A stretch of 54,454 nt of DNA from Methanomicrobiales archaeon. Its GTDB lineage: Archaea; Halobacteriota; Methanomicrobia; Methanomicrobiales; Methanospirillaceae. Both the position numbers and the translations under genes were made by a program. This document shows, in pieces, positions 9,710 through 18,286 of this stretch (positions are counted from its first letter, which is position 1; every line of letters begins with the position of its first letter). Under the pieces are notes generated by a model that had not been told where the DNA came from, did not search any database, and saw only the letters and a program-made list of their open reading frames with translations. The DNA is taken from assembly GCA_012729535.1 (NCBI GenBank), contig JAAYCY010000081.1, positions 1 to 54,454 of the forward strand, written 5' to 3'.

Positions 9710-10190
9710 TATCTTGTCTCCATTATACTACCAGATTGAATACTGATGAGCATAATTTACCCTCATCATTAGTTCTGAGAGAATGCTGGTATCCGATTCT
9801 GGTATCTTCAAAATATGCATGAGACAAGTTAAAGATACCGGAGGTCAGGTAAAAAAACTCTCCAATGGAAAGACCTGGCCTGAAATATGTAACCATGCAG
9901 AAAGAGCAATTCAACCGGAAAAAAAAGGAGAGAAATAGGAATTAATAGTGAGTCCTGGAAAAAAACCCTAAACCCTTTGTCAAGATCCCTTGATTTGAAG
10001 GCTGATCTAGTACCAGCCATCTCCTATTTGATGCTTGTGCTCTGATCCTGAATAATTACCAAGAATAGTATGCACTATTGATAATTTGTGAATAATGCTC
10101 TTTATTCTGGCATACTCGTATATTTCTTACGGCATCATGAATAAAAAAGGATAACCTGTATGTTCTTTATTATTCAGAAATGAATGAGTG
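9710..10190. other. Gene-poor stretch with a 39-codon open frame
   Basis: No recognisable gene is seen. A plus-strand frame opens at 9819 and runs 39 codons to 9938 (containing NGKTWPEICNHAERAIQP), with open frame also upstream of the ATG. It could be the tail of a lost gene. It is not annotated as a CDS, because neither a ribosome binding site nor a family match was found. Confidence 0.4.
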
Positions 10191-10339
10191 TCAGTTCAGA
10201 ACTGTGAACGTTGCCATGTAATTATACCCAAGATCCACAACGTCTGTTCTAACAAATCCATATTCTGATAAGATTTTCTCAATATCTTGTGCAGAAATCC
10301 GCATATGGACTGGTGGACCAAACTGAGTATCTTCTTTTT
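10191..10339 (-). pseudogene. C-terminal fragment of a SAM methyltransferase
   Basis: About 49 codons on the minus strand read FGPPVHMRISAQDIEKILSE and then YGFVRTDVVDLGYNYMATF before a stop. This is the C-terminal end typical of small class I methyltransferases (UbiE-like), where GPP.H.RIS and VVDLG recur. The catalytic domain is missing: the fragment begins exactly at the end of an ISL3-type element at 10340, so the gene was cut by insertion or by a deletion beside it. Confidence 0.65.
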
Positions 10340-10735
10340 GGCTCTTCGTCAGTTTCAGTGCGTATGATGTAGTTTGAATGAAATAATGACAATATGACTA
10401 TTGCTGAAGAATTATTTCGTTCAGCCCTGCACCTGACTGCTCCCAGGATAATTTCATCATTAACATTTAATGAAGGAGAAAGAAAACTTGACATCTGGTT
10501 AGATTTTCCAGAAGGTTCAAAATTTTCTTGTCCTGAATGTAATGCATTAGATTATCCTGTTCATGATACAAACAAACGGACCTGGCGTCATTTTGATTTT
10601 TTCGAACACCAAACATATCTTCACGGTAGAATTCATCGAATCATTTGTCCTCATTGTGGTGTTCGACAAGTAAATGTCCCTTGGGCAAGAGAAAAAAGTG
10701 GTTTCACACTTTTAATGGAAGCACTGTTCGTTCTT
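10340..10735 (+). mobile_element. Truncated ISL3-type insertion sequence (left end and transposase N-terminus)
   Basis: The fragment opens with GGCTCTTCGTCAGTTTC at 10340, which looks like a terminal inverted repeat of the ISL3 family (family ends begin with GGCTCTT, from memory). The transposase starts at 10394 and carries the family's N-terminal zinc finger: CPEC near residue 49, CPHC near 85, then VNVPWAREKSGFTLLMEAL. After about residue 114 the reading runs into the reversed sequence of an MFS transporter gene, so the catalytic core and right end are missing. Only one end remains, and the element cannot move by itself. Confidence 0.75.
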
Positions 10736-11639
10736 TTTGTACAAACCATGCAAGAAAGACGGAAAAACCTGAAAGCATGAGGCCGACCATTATCTGGTAA
10801 CGGGGATCCTGTTTATCTGCCATTTTACCAAAAAACGGCTTTGTAAGTGCGATTGAAAGAACCTGCACGGCAAAGAATATCCCGATAAGGTATGCCTCAA
10901 ATCCCTGACTTATCAGATAAACCGGGAAAAATGTTTCAAATGCTCCAAATATAAAATAAGTTGCCATATCTACATAAGCAGTGGCACGGAGCCGGCAATC
11001 GGTCCAGAATATCTAAAGACTTTTCACAAATACATCAAGAGTAAGTGTTACATCTATTCCCTTCATATCTCCGGGAATACGGAAGATCAAAATACAGACA
11101 ATCAAACCGGCAACAAAAGCAGCGATATAAACGCTCTGGTACCTGAAAAGACCGGGTGTTATCGCAAAAAATGAAATGAGCAGGCCACCAATAAGAGGAG
11201 ATAGGGTCCGGCCATATAATGTTGCAGAAGAATACTGGCCGATTCGTTCTCCTTTCGTGACAGAAAACCGTTCTGCGATGATTGCAGATATCACCGGTCC
11301 GAGAATCGCCGTTGCCATACCATGAAAAAACCGGACCGGTATGAGCATAAGGGGATCGGCGATGAAAAGATAAAGAAGCGGAGCGGTGAGGAATATTCCT
11401 CCGGCGAAAAGGAGCATCCGTCGCCTCCCCAGACGATCTGATATAACTCCCACCGGAAAACTCAAAAGAATTCCGGCAATGGGCGATATTACAGATATCA
11501 ACCCGATGAGGGCATCATTTGCTCCAAGAGAAGATGCATAGAGGGGGAGGACAGGGTTTTTTGAGATGGTGGTGGAGAAGATTGCAAGAAAACCAATAAT
11601 TGAGAGCTGGATAATATATGCCCTGTTGGTAAGACTCAT
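10736..11639 (-). pseudogene. Broken MFS transporter
   Basis: The minus strand encodes a major facilitator superfamily exporter. The first 208 codons (ATG at 11639) include the MFS loop motif GVISDRLGRRRML and about six helices. A TAG at 11013-11015 ends the frame, but the same frame stays open and continues the protein (TAYVDMATYFIFGAFETFFP, then KPFFGKMADKQDPRYQ, the second half's loop motif). The gene then runs into the truncated IS near 10735 and lacks its last helices. It thus has an internal stop and a lost 3' end. Pyrrolysine at the TAG is unlikely (see rejected items). Confidence 0.8.
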
Positions 11640-11696
11640 AGAATAATATGTATCATATATTCATATAAATTCAGCAACCAAATACATTTTTTTATG

Positions 11697-12422
11697 TTAT
11701 AATTTTACTCTCCTGAACAACTTCACATTGATAGATACCACGAATATCGTCAGAATTACCAGGATTAGTATACTTTGTCCGGGAATGAGCCCGGCGGTAA
11801 CATCCCGGATTGAATCAATGGCAATACTCAATGGATTTATATGAGCAGGAATCCGGAGCCATTCAGGCATGGAAGAATACGGCATCATTGCACTTGATGT
11901 GAAAAAAAGAGGCATCGTAATCATTGCAGTGACTGCTGCATAACTATCATGTTCACCGATGGATATAGCAAGGGTTGTGGTTACCGATGAGAGCAGACAT
12001 CCAAAGAGTATCAGGATCAGATACACTCCGATGATTTGTAAAGGAGAATATATCGGAACACCTAGTAAAAAAGCCAGTACGAGAATGATTGTTGACTGGA
12101 TTATTCCCCTTATGGTGGTAACAAGAATTTTTCCAAAGAGTATGGACTCACGGGACGGTGGAAGAGCCATAAATTTATTGTAAAATCCAAGAATTTTGTC
12201 CATGATAATAAGTGCTCCTCCCTGCATCGATGCCGATAATGTTGTCATTACTAATATTCCGGGAGTGACAAAAGCAAGGTAATTATCTGTGAAAGTTACT
12301 GGAAGAGCCAGTCCGACAAAGATAAGCCATGCTGCCGGAGCGACCAGGGCTGATATAAAACCCCATTTTCCTCGAAACCAGCGGATAAGGTCGCGAACAC
12401 AATAAATTATGATTGCATTCAT
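11697..12422 (-). CDS. ABC-2 type transporter permease
   Basis: This 241-residue membrane protein of the ABC-2 family has about six helices. It is typical of daunorubicin-type exporters: FRGKWGFISALVAPAAWLIF near the N-terminus, FLGVPIYSPLQIIGVYLIL in the middle, and the family segment LRIPAHINPLSIAIDSIRDV near the C-terminus. The start overlaps the stop of the ATPase gene upstream by four bases (ATGA), so the two form one transporter. The substrate is unknown; family members expel drugs or lipids. Confidence 0.85.
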   Translation of the reverse strand: MNAIIIYCVRDLIRWFRGKWGFISALVAPAAWLIFVGLALPVTFTDNYLAFVTPGILVMTTLSASMQGGALIIMDKILGFYNKFMALPPSRESILFGKILVTTIRGIIQSTIILVLAFLLGVPIYSPLQIIGVYLILILFGCLLSSVTTTLAISIGEHDSYAAVTAMITMPLFFTSSAMMPYSSMPEWLRIPAHINPLSIAIDSIRDVTAGLIPGQSILILVILTIFVVSINVKLFRRVKL

Positions 12423-13378
12423 CTTCTCTTCCCAAGCATATTTCTGTACGTGCTCATATTCATCGGCCTTGTATCTTCATTGTCGTCGACAAGATGAAGA
12501 AATACGTCATCCAGGGTAGGTTTTCTTACATAGAGTGAATGGAGTGTTAACCCCTGAGACAAAACCTCACGGTGAATTAGTTCTGATGCCCTCTGCCCAT
12601 CATGAGCGAGAAATGTAATTTCATCTTCCTGCTGCCCGATGAACCGGATATCCGGGATATTACTAAAGGAAAAATTCCCTTTAATGGTAGCGACGATGAT
12701 ATCTCCGCTTATTATGGTCTTAAGTGAAGCAGGAGTATCACATTTCCGTACCCTTCCCTTATCAATAAAGGCGATCCGGTCACAATTCCGGTCAGCCTCA
12801 TCCATGTAATGAGTGGTAACAAAAACGGTCATTCCTTTTTTCTTAAGCGAACGAATATGATCCCAGATCTTTCTCCGTGCTGCAACGTCAAGTCCTACGG
12901 TTGGTTCATCAAGAAAGAGAACTTGTGGATCATGAACAAGAGCCTGGGCCAGTTCAAGACGTCTTCTCATTCCTCCGGAGTACGTTTTGACATAGTCATC
13001 CGCTCTCTCGGCTAAATCCAGAACTCCGATCACCTCATCAGTCATCTCCTTTGGACGGCTGACCCCGTATAATTCAGCAAAAAACCGGACATTTTCACGT
13101 CCGGTCAGGCGAACATCCAGTGCCATATCCTGGGGAACATAACTGATATGTTCCCGGACTTTTTTTGGGTATTTGACCACATCAATCCCGCAAACAGATG
13201 CAGTCCCTTTTGTCGGTTCAAGAAGCGTTGTGAACATGAGAACCGTTGTGGTCTTTCCGGACCCGTTCGGACCTAAAAGACCAAAGATCTCATTTCCCAC
13301 ATCAATATTCATTGAATCTACTGCACAGAGATTCCCGTAATTGCAGGTGAGATCCTCTGCAATTAGTGTTGAACTCAT
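12419..13378 (-). CDS. ABC-2 type transporter ATP-binding protein (DrrA-like)
   Basis: This 319-residue ATPase has Walker A GPNGSGKTT (about residues 35-43), Q-loop YVPQDMAL, signature YSGGMRRRLELAQAL and Walker B VLFLDEPTVGLD. The H-loop is in VTTHYMDEADR. The C-terminal region about residues 225-300, ending in the LHSLYVRKPTLDDVFLHL segment, is characteristic of DrrA-type drug exporters. It is the first gene of a two-gene unit with the permease that overlaps it by four bases. Confidence 0.87.
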   Translation of the reverse strand: MSSTLIAEDLTCNYGNLCAVDSMNIDVGNEIFGLLGPNGSGKTTTVLMFTTLLEPTKGTASVCGIDVVKYPKKVREHISYVPQDMALDVRLTGRENVRFFAELYGVSRPKEMTDEVIGVLDLAERADDYVKTYSGGMRRRLELAQALVHDPQVLFLDEPTVGLDVAARRKIWDHIRSLKKKGMTVFVTTHYMDEADRNCDRIAFIDKGRVRKCDTPASLKTIISGDIIVATIKGNFSFSNIPDIRFIGQQEDEITFLAHDGQRASELIHREVLSQGLTLHSLYVRKPTLDDVFLHLVDDNEDTRPMNMSTYRNMLGKRR

Positions 13379-13682
13379 ATTTTCATCAATTGTAATTCGT
13401 TATGGATATTGTTAATAATTCAGATATCTTTTCGATATTGCCCATATTAACCATCTCATCCGGTGAAATTCGGATCTGATGGAATACAGGGTTAAAGAAA
13501 TTTAAATTCCGGACTATAACGAAAATATGTTAGAATTCCGACTATTTTTGATTGAATCATATTAAAAAAATAGAGGTCAAGGTTAATATGAATATTCAAA
13601 AAAATTTGTGTACTTAATTACATAAATTTTGCCTATTTTCAGAATATTATTGCAAATGACGTTTCAGAAAAATCAGAATCAC

Positions 13683-13729
13683 AATTTGAATATGACGAAC
13701 CACATCAACTTAATATTCAAATTTTTTTT
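13683..13729. promoter_or_regulatory. 11-base inverted repeat followed by T-run, before the nickel operon
   Basis: AATTTGAATAT (13683-13693) and ATATTCAAATT (13713-13723) are perfect inverted copies separated by 19 bases, and the right arm runs into eight T (13722-13729). It lies 130 bases before the DUF4198 gene. It could be an operator for a dimeric regulator or a terminator-like hairpin. The whole 13379-13858 stretch is otherwise gene-free and AT-rich. Confidence 0.45.
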
Positions 13730-13858
13730 GCGATTCCCTGTTATGCAACAATTTACTCTCATTGATTGGAAACCAGATAACAGTACTAAAAATTTGGACA
13801 ATTCGTAAGATTTATTGTTATATAAGTTATATTACATAATTATCTCGGTGATTATTGT

Positions 13859-14503
13859 ATGAAAGAATATAATCTCGAATTAATGATCCAGGGACATGAA
13901 ATCTGGATGGAGCCGACAAAAGAAGACAATGACAGTGTCAGTGTTGACCTTTTATTCGGCCATAACATGCGTATTGATGGCATTGCGGACAAATCACGGT
14001 TCCTGACCACATATTTCTCTCCGGATGAGAAACAAGGGGAGATTAATCTTGTATCCGCTGAAGATCGCCATTACCTGAACTTCAATCCCACAACTGAAGG
14101 ATATTATTCAGTATATGCGGATATGGGAGCGGTGATATACTCGATAAACGAAGATGGGTACAATAAGGGACCAAAGCACATGTTCAAGGGGGTCACCTAT
14201 TCCGGAGCATTTCACCAGATGGCAAAAACCATTGTCCCTGTTGGAAATGTAGGAGAATTTCAGGGAAAGCCACTTCACGGAATTCTGGAAATTGTCCCCC
14301 GGAGAGTTTTGAATAGTGTCGGAAGCGAGGTAGAACCTACAGTATACTATGAAGACAAACCTCTCACGGGTGTTGATGTGAAGGCTATATCCGGAGCGGA
14401 AGGAAAAGAGATAGCATGCATTCCAACAGATCAAAATGGAGTTGTCACAATTCCCCTCTCCGCCCAGGGAAAATGGATGTTTCTGGCCAGATATGCAGAT
14501 TAG
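13859..14503 (+). CDS. DUF4198-like protein, putative nickel/cobalt handling
   Basis: This 214-residue protein resembles DUF4198 (PF10670) proteins, which accompany nickel or cobalt transporters. The hallmark segment GHEIWMEPT lies at residues 12-20, and a beta-rich C-terminal half carries YYEDKPLTGVDVKAIS and TDQNGVVTIPLSAQGKWMFL. Most relatives have a signal peptide before the HExW segment, but here only eleven residues precede it and none is hydrophobic enough for export. It is followed 65 bases later by the CooC and CooT genes on the same strand, which supports a nickel role. Binding itself is inference. Confidence 0.65.
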   Translation: MKEYNLELMIQGHEIWMEPTKEDNDSVSVDLLFGHNMRIDGIADKSRFLTTYFSPDEKQGEINLVSAEDRHYLNFNPTTEGYYSVYADMGAVIYSINEDGYNKGPKHMFKGVTYSGAFHQMAKTIVPVGNVGEFQGKPLHGILEIVPRRVLNSVGSEVEPTVYYEDKPLTGVDVKAISGAEGKEIACIPTDQNGVVTIPLSAQGKWMFLARYAD

Positions 14504-14568
14504 ACAAAAAAGGTAAGCGAAGAATTTGATGAGTCGGTTTTTATTTCAACTCTGGTCCTTGATGTGAA

Positions 14569-15364
14569 ATGAAAAAGATTATTTTTACCGGAAAAGGAGG
14601 GGTAGGCAAAACCACCATCCTTTCCAATCTGGTTCGTATACTGACTAATGAAGGACACAATATACTTGCAATAGATTGTGACCCAAGTATGAATCTTGCA
14701 ATGTCACTTGGAATTCCATTATCTGATATTACTTCCCTTGCAGAGGATAAAACCAGGGTTCAGCAGCAACTGGAAAATGAACTTCGGGACAGAGAACACG
14801 ATGAAGACGATGATGAGGAACATGAACATGGGGTAGTACCGGTAGGAAGTCTCTCTGATTATTTCATGAAGACTCAGGACAGAGTGCCTGGTGGTTATGG
14901 GGACCATTCCATATGGAGGAGCAGGATGTCTCTGTGCCCCTATCTCTCTCGTAAAAATGCTTGTACATTACCTGAGTTCAGGTCCGGGAGATTATGATTA
15001 CATCATCGTTGATTCACAGGCAGGAGTGGAAATCTTCGGCAGAGGGCTTGCCTCAGAATTTGATCTGACCCTTGTTGTAACCGAACCAACACCCAAATCA
15101 GTAGAGGTCGCAAAGCACGGATCAAAACTGGCAAAGGATCTTGGGGTTAAAAAGCTGGTAGCAATTATAAATAAAGTGGAAGTAGAAGATGATCTTGAGT
15201 TCGCATCTCATGAACTAAAGGGATATGTTGACCAGGTCATTTCAATCCAGTATGATAACTCGGTAAAAAATGCCGATAAAAAAGGAGTACTTCTTCTTGA
15301 TTTGTATCCGGACTCTCCCGTCCTCCATGATATCAACCAGGTTAAACAGTCCATTACAGAGTAA
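14569..15364 (+). pseudogene. cooC: CooC-type nickel-insertion ATPase, frameshifted
   Basis: CooC uses ATP to load nickel into carbon monoxide dehydrogenase. The first frame (14569-about 14888) carries the deviant Walker A GKGGVGKTT (residues 8-16), AIDCDPS, and an unusual run of His and acidic residues (REHDEDDDEEHEHG, about residues 75-88). The second frame, open from about 14888 to 15364, continues with VVMGTIPYGGAGCLCAP, which has the CxC metal site of CooC, then DYIIVDSQAGVEIFGRG. The frames differ by one base near 14881-14892. Joined they give about 264 residues, the normal family length, and no other damage is seen. It is either a recent inactivation, a sequencing error or recoding. 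Confidence 0.8.
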
Positions 15365-15369
15365 TAAAA

Positions 15370-15576
15370 ATGTGTGAATTTAAAGTATACCTTGTGGGTG
15401 AGAACCCGGAAGAAAAGGAACAAGTCGCAAAAGATATCGTTGTTGCGAAAATCCGGGATAATCGCATTGTTCTTCTCAATGTTATGGGTGAGCCTGTATA
15501 CGTGGAATCAACTTCCATTCGGGAAGTAAATACCATGACACAGGAGTTAATCCTTCAGAAACCATCTATTTCGTGA
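15370..15576 (+). CDS. cooT: CooT-family nickel-binding protein
   Basis: This 68-residue protein matches the CooT family (PF10133) in length and in its N-terminus MCEFKVYLV. In the Rhodospirillum CooT the Cys at position 2 helps bind nickel, and it is present here. The rest, VAKIRDNRIVLLNVMGEPVY, fits the small beta-barrel fold. It starts five bases after the cooC stop, so it shares that transcript. Together with CooC and DUF4198 it forms a nickel-delivery set. No carbon monoxide dehydrogenase gene lies in the window. Confidence 0.78.
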   Translation: MCEFKVYLVGENPEEKEQVAKDIVVAKIRDNRIVLLNVMGEPVYVESTSIREVNTMTQELILQKPSIS

Positions 15577-15732
15577 TGAGACAACGCAGTAAGATGACTT
15601 ACTGCCTCTTCTCCGTTCTGTTCCAGGAGTATCATCCGGAATTACAAACAGGAGATCGAAGAATACTGGACAAAAGATTGTTCATTTTATGATAATTATC
15701 CGGAGCACGGTCTTACAAAAAAAGAAGAAGAA

Positions 15733-16416
15733 TTGTGGGAGGAGTTTCTCCATGCGGAAATTGGGAACAAGCCACTTAGAATCCTTGATGTAGGGACTGG
15801 AACCGGTTCTATCTCACTTATTCTTTCTAAGTTAGGTCATGAAGTGACAGGTATCGATCTTTCTCCGGGAATGCTTTCAGTTTGTGAAAGAAAAGCAGGG
15901 GAGAGGAGTCTTACCCTGGACCTTCATGTGGGAGATGCTGAAGCATTGCCATTTCCGGATAATGATTTTGATATGATTACCAGCAGGTGGGTGCTCTGGA
16001 CTCTTCTGCAACCTGAAATCGCCATTAATGAGTGGAAACGGGTCATTAAACCCGGAGGAAAAATCCTTGCATTTGATGTCAAGACTCATGATTTTGGTAA
16101 TATGTCAATGATGAAAAAATTCATGCAGTTTGTTTCAAAAAAATTAATTTCCATTCAGGACGGGCGAAAGCCGGATAGTTATTCATATAAACAGGAGATT
16201 AATGATTCTCTCCCATTGTCTTACAGGAATGTGGATTGTTTTTATAGTCAGGTTACTCTTTTCATAAATGCCGGGCTTGAAGAAGTATCTGCAAAGATGG
16301 TAAAACCACTGACGGTAATGCAACATGAGAAGCTCGATAAACCATGGAGATATAAGATTGGGAGGAGAAAGTATGGTGACTGGCATTGTATCTCCGGAAG
16401 AAAACAGAGTCGATAG
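15733..16416 (+). CDS. Class I SAM-dependent methyltransferase, start codon missing
   Basis: The protein has motif I ILDVGTGTGSISLIL, then GIDLSPGMLSVCERKA, DAEALPFPDNDFDMITSRWV and RVIKPGGKILAFDV, the order of UbiE-like methyltransferases. From TTG at 15733 it has 227 residues. The same frame is open upstream to about 15597 and encodes plausible family N-terminus (EIEEYWTKDCSFYDNYPEHG, then LTKKEEELWEEFL) but contains no ATG, GTG or TTG before a stop. The true start therefore seems lost, perhaps by a frameshift that cut the link to the ATG at 15577. The catalytic part is complete; function is uncertain. Confidence 0.7.
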   Translation: MWEEFLHAEIGNKPLRILDVGTGTGSISLILSKLGHEVTGIDLSPGMLSVCERKAGERSLTLDLHVGDAEALPFPDNDFDMITSRWVLWTLLQPEIAINEWKRVIKPGGKILAFDVKTHDFGNMSMMKKFMQFVSKKLISIQDGRKPDSYSYKQEINDSLPLSYRNVDCFYSQVTLFINAGLEEVSAKMVKPLTVMQHEKLDKPWRYKIGRRKYGDWHCISGRKQSR

Positions 16417-16770
16417 AAAAAGTTGAGATCTGATGATCTAAAATTTTTTAAAATATTTTCTGCCCGTTAATCTGTCTCCTCTCTTTATTAAAATATTCAA
16501 ACTTTTTTCTCATATTCTTCAATATGGGCTCAACGCCTTCGGATTTCTTAAAAATACCCGGAAACATGAAAGCCTGATTAAGGCACAATAGCCAATCTAT
16601 TAATTAATATAATTAAACGCATAAATCTGGAGACATCTCATTTAAAACAATCGACTCATTTGCCCTTATTTCAATAAAATCTGCCGTTTTTGATCGGCAA
16701 AAAAATGAAGTAAAATTTACCTATAATATGGGTCCATTTTAACGAAATATTCATAAATCTTGAATTTATA

Positions 16771-16905
16771 ATGAGGTTATATTCCCCCTTATATGTAGGG
16801 CATATAAATTATCGAATAAAAAAAGATAGACCCATAGCGGCCTTCCAGAGAAGCGAAAAGTCACATCCAATATTAAGATGGCTCCCATTTTTGGGAATAG
16901 GTTTT
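16771..16905 (+). repeat. Degenerate coding repeat, copy A
   Basis: A plus-strand frame starting at 16771 encodes LYSPLYVGHINYRIKKDRPI and then AAFQRSE. It aligns without gaps to FYSSHYDGVLKYRLKKDRVI-ATLQ of copy B at 51122-51196. At DNA level 16810-16855 matches 51155-51200 at 39 of 46 bases by eye. The frame stays open to 16965 but diverges after the shared part. The source may be a mobile or multicopy small gene. The rest of 16417-16981 contains no gene. Confidence 0.55.
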
Positions 16906-16981
16906 TTATTTTCATATAAGTCTTTTACGAATTATCAATCGTTTGTTGATAGTGGCACGATATAACGATATGTACTATCCT

Positions 16982-17191
16982 TTAAATCCGCTTACCGATA
17001 TGTACCTGTACACGAAATGCATCACTAAGGTTCTTTTCAGTTATTACCTCTTCAGTCTTGCCAAAAAAAAGCCGACCGTTTCTTGTGAAAAGAAGTGATT
17101 TATATGAGATTCGAAGAGCATGATCCGGATAATGGGTATTAACAATACATGAGATTGATTTTGATAATTCTTGTATCAAATTCATGATCAT
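16982..17191 (-). pseudogene. C-terminal fragment of a FecE/BtuD-type ABC ATPase
   Basis: Sixty-nine codons on the minus strand read VNTHYPDHALRISYKSLLF, then GKTEEVITEKNLSDAFRVQV. This is the H-loop and C-terminal end of ATPases that drive iron-complex or cobalamin import (normally MTTHYPDHAL and EEVLTEENL). The Walker A, signature and Walker B parts are absent. It is a truncated remnant and may once have partnered a binding protein such as the orphan at 1330-2415, though they are 15 kb apart. Confidence 0.7.
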
Positions 17192-17228
17192 AAGTTGATT
17201 ATAAAAAACAAGGCTTGATTCAGGCTAT

Positions 17229-17576
17229 TTAATCATCACATATCAAAGATATCTGCTCTTTGAATTTTGGAATCTGTTCTTTAATTATAATCCATAATGT
17301 GCCAGTGTCAACTCCGAAATATCTGTGAATTACAATATTCCTTACACCAACGATTTTTGTCCAGGGGATTTCCGGAAATTTTTCACGAATTTCCTGCGGA
17401 ATTTGAGAGACAGCCTCTCCGATTATCTCTATATTTCTAATAACTGCATCAATCGTTTTTTGATCTTTTTCAAACTCATCTTTAGAGTAATCTCCAATAT
17501 ATTCTGAAATCCTCCCAGATGCTTCGATAATATCACTAAAAATTAGTTTGAAATCACGCCTTGACATATATTGCAT
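17229..17576 (-). CDS. hepT: HepT-type RNase toxin (DUF86)
   Basis: This 115-residue HEPN-domain protein is the toxin half of an MntA-HepT pair. The catalytic RxxxxHxY motif is visible as RNIVIHRYF at about residues 79-87, and the helical segment ESEYIGD-like ([17 protein letters not shown]) and [13 protein letters not shown] match the family. The length is normal. Its start lies 23 bases inside the end of the upstream mntA gene. HepT cleaves RNA and is silenced when MntA adds AMP to the Tyr of this motif in characterised systems. Confidence 0.85.
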   Translation of the reverse strand: MQYMSRRDFKLIFSDIIEASGRISEYIGDYSKDEFEKDQKTIDAVIRNIEIIGEAVSQIPQEIREKFPEIPWTKIVGVRNIVIHRYFGVDTGTLWIIIKEQIPKFKEQISLICDD

Positions 17577-17925
17577 CCTCTAATATTCCGGAATATAGGC
17601 GTTCTTTCTGCATTACTCCTGCTTTTAAGATGAGATCAATGTTAATACCAAATAGTTTTTCAAGGTCATCCCTGAGATCAACAACTTCCCATCCAATTGG
17701 CTCATAAAAGTCAACCATTATATCCAGATCGCTTTCAGCGGTTTCTTCTCCTCTGGCATATGAACCAATTATACTCATCTCTTTTATTTTGTATTTTTGT
17801 TGAAATGAGGAGAAATTCTCATTCAGTATTGTAATTATCTTTTGTAATTTCTTTTTTTTCTTATCAATTTCCATGATTTTATTTTCGGTTAGTTCAGATG
17901 GCATATCGGAGTTCATTTGATGCAA
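17554..17925 (-). CDS. mntA: MntA-type nucleotidyltransferase antitoxin
   Basis: This 123-residue minimal nucleotidyltransferase has the core motif [20 protein letters not shown], which is the GSx10DxD active site. A third acidic residue is expected near IDLILK. Family members modify HepT toxins by AMPylation. An extended N-terminus with a Lys-rich helix (residues about 12-25) precedes the domain. The gene runs into hepT with a 23-base overlap and both look intact, in contrast to the damaged pair at 52586-52966. Confidence 0.85.
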   Translation of the reverse strand: MHQMNSDMPSELTENKIMEIDKKKKKLQKIITILNENFSSFQQKYKIKEMSIIGSYARGEETAESDLDIMVDFYEPIGWEVVDLRDDLEKLFGINIDLILKAGVMQKERLYSGILEDAIYVKA

Positions 17926-18114
17926 CCAGGAATATTTATAATCTGTATATTGTATGTATACAAGTTAAGTATTATGGATTTTTGATTAGAACCCAATCTT
18001 GCAATAATTTGATAATATCATAAATAAGTCAAGAGTTAACTTTCAAAATCACTGGAGAAACCATCTTTTTTTATGAAGGAAAAAAATTAGGCCGATCATT
18101 CCGGAATTTCAAGT

Positions 18115-18246
18115 TCAGCCAGTAACATTTCTCTCATAGATAACTTTCCCAGTCTTCTCTATCTCAAAATAAACGAGGTATGGGTTCTTTTTCAGCTCTT
18201 CATATCCTTCCGGGGTTTCTACAATCATACCAACCGGAGAACTCAT
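18115..18246 (-). CDS. Small hypothetical protein (43 aa)
   Basis: ATG at 18246 opens a 43-codon frame containing ETPEGYEELKKNPYLVYFEI and then EKTGKVIYERN. The composition is coding-like, charged and without hydrophobic helix. Past a likely frameshift near the end, an alternative frame reads EMLLAELEIPE to a stop, which may be the original tail. No family is recognised. Confidence 0.4.
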   Translation of the reverse strand: MSSPVGMIVETPEGYEELKKNPYLVYFEIEKTGKVIYERNVTG

Positions 18247-18286
18247 TTATATTCAATATGATGGGAATAGTAATTTAGTTGCTGAC

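Noticed and set aside
11013-11015. TAG in the MFS gene read as pyrrolysine
   Set aside because: Pyrrolysine occurs mainly in methylamine methyltransferases of Methanosarcina-type organisms. This gene also lacks its 3' end and meets an IS remnant, so ordinary decay explains the stop.
14881-14892. Programmed frameshift in cooC
   Set aside because: No slippery heptamer or pausing hairpin is evident at the junction, and many neighbours are also frameshifted. Decay or a read error is simpler, though not disproved.
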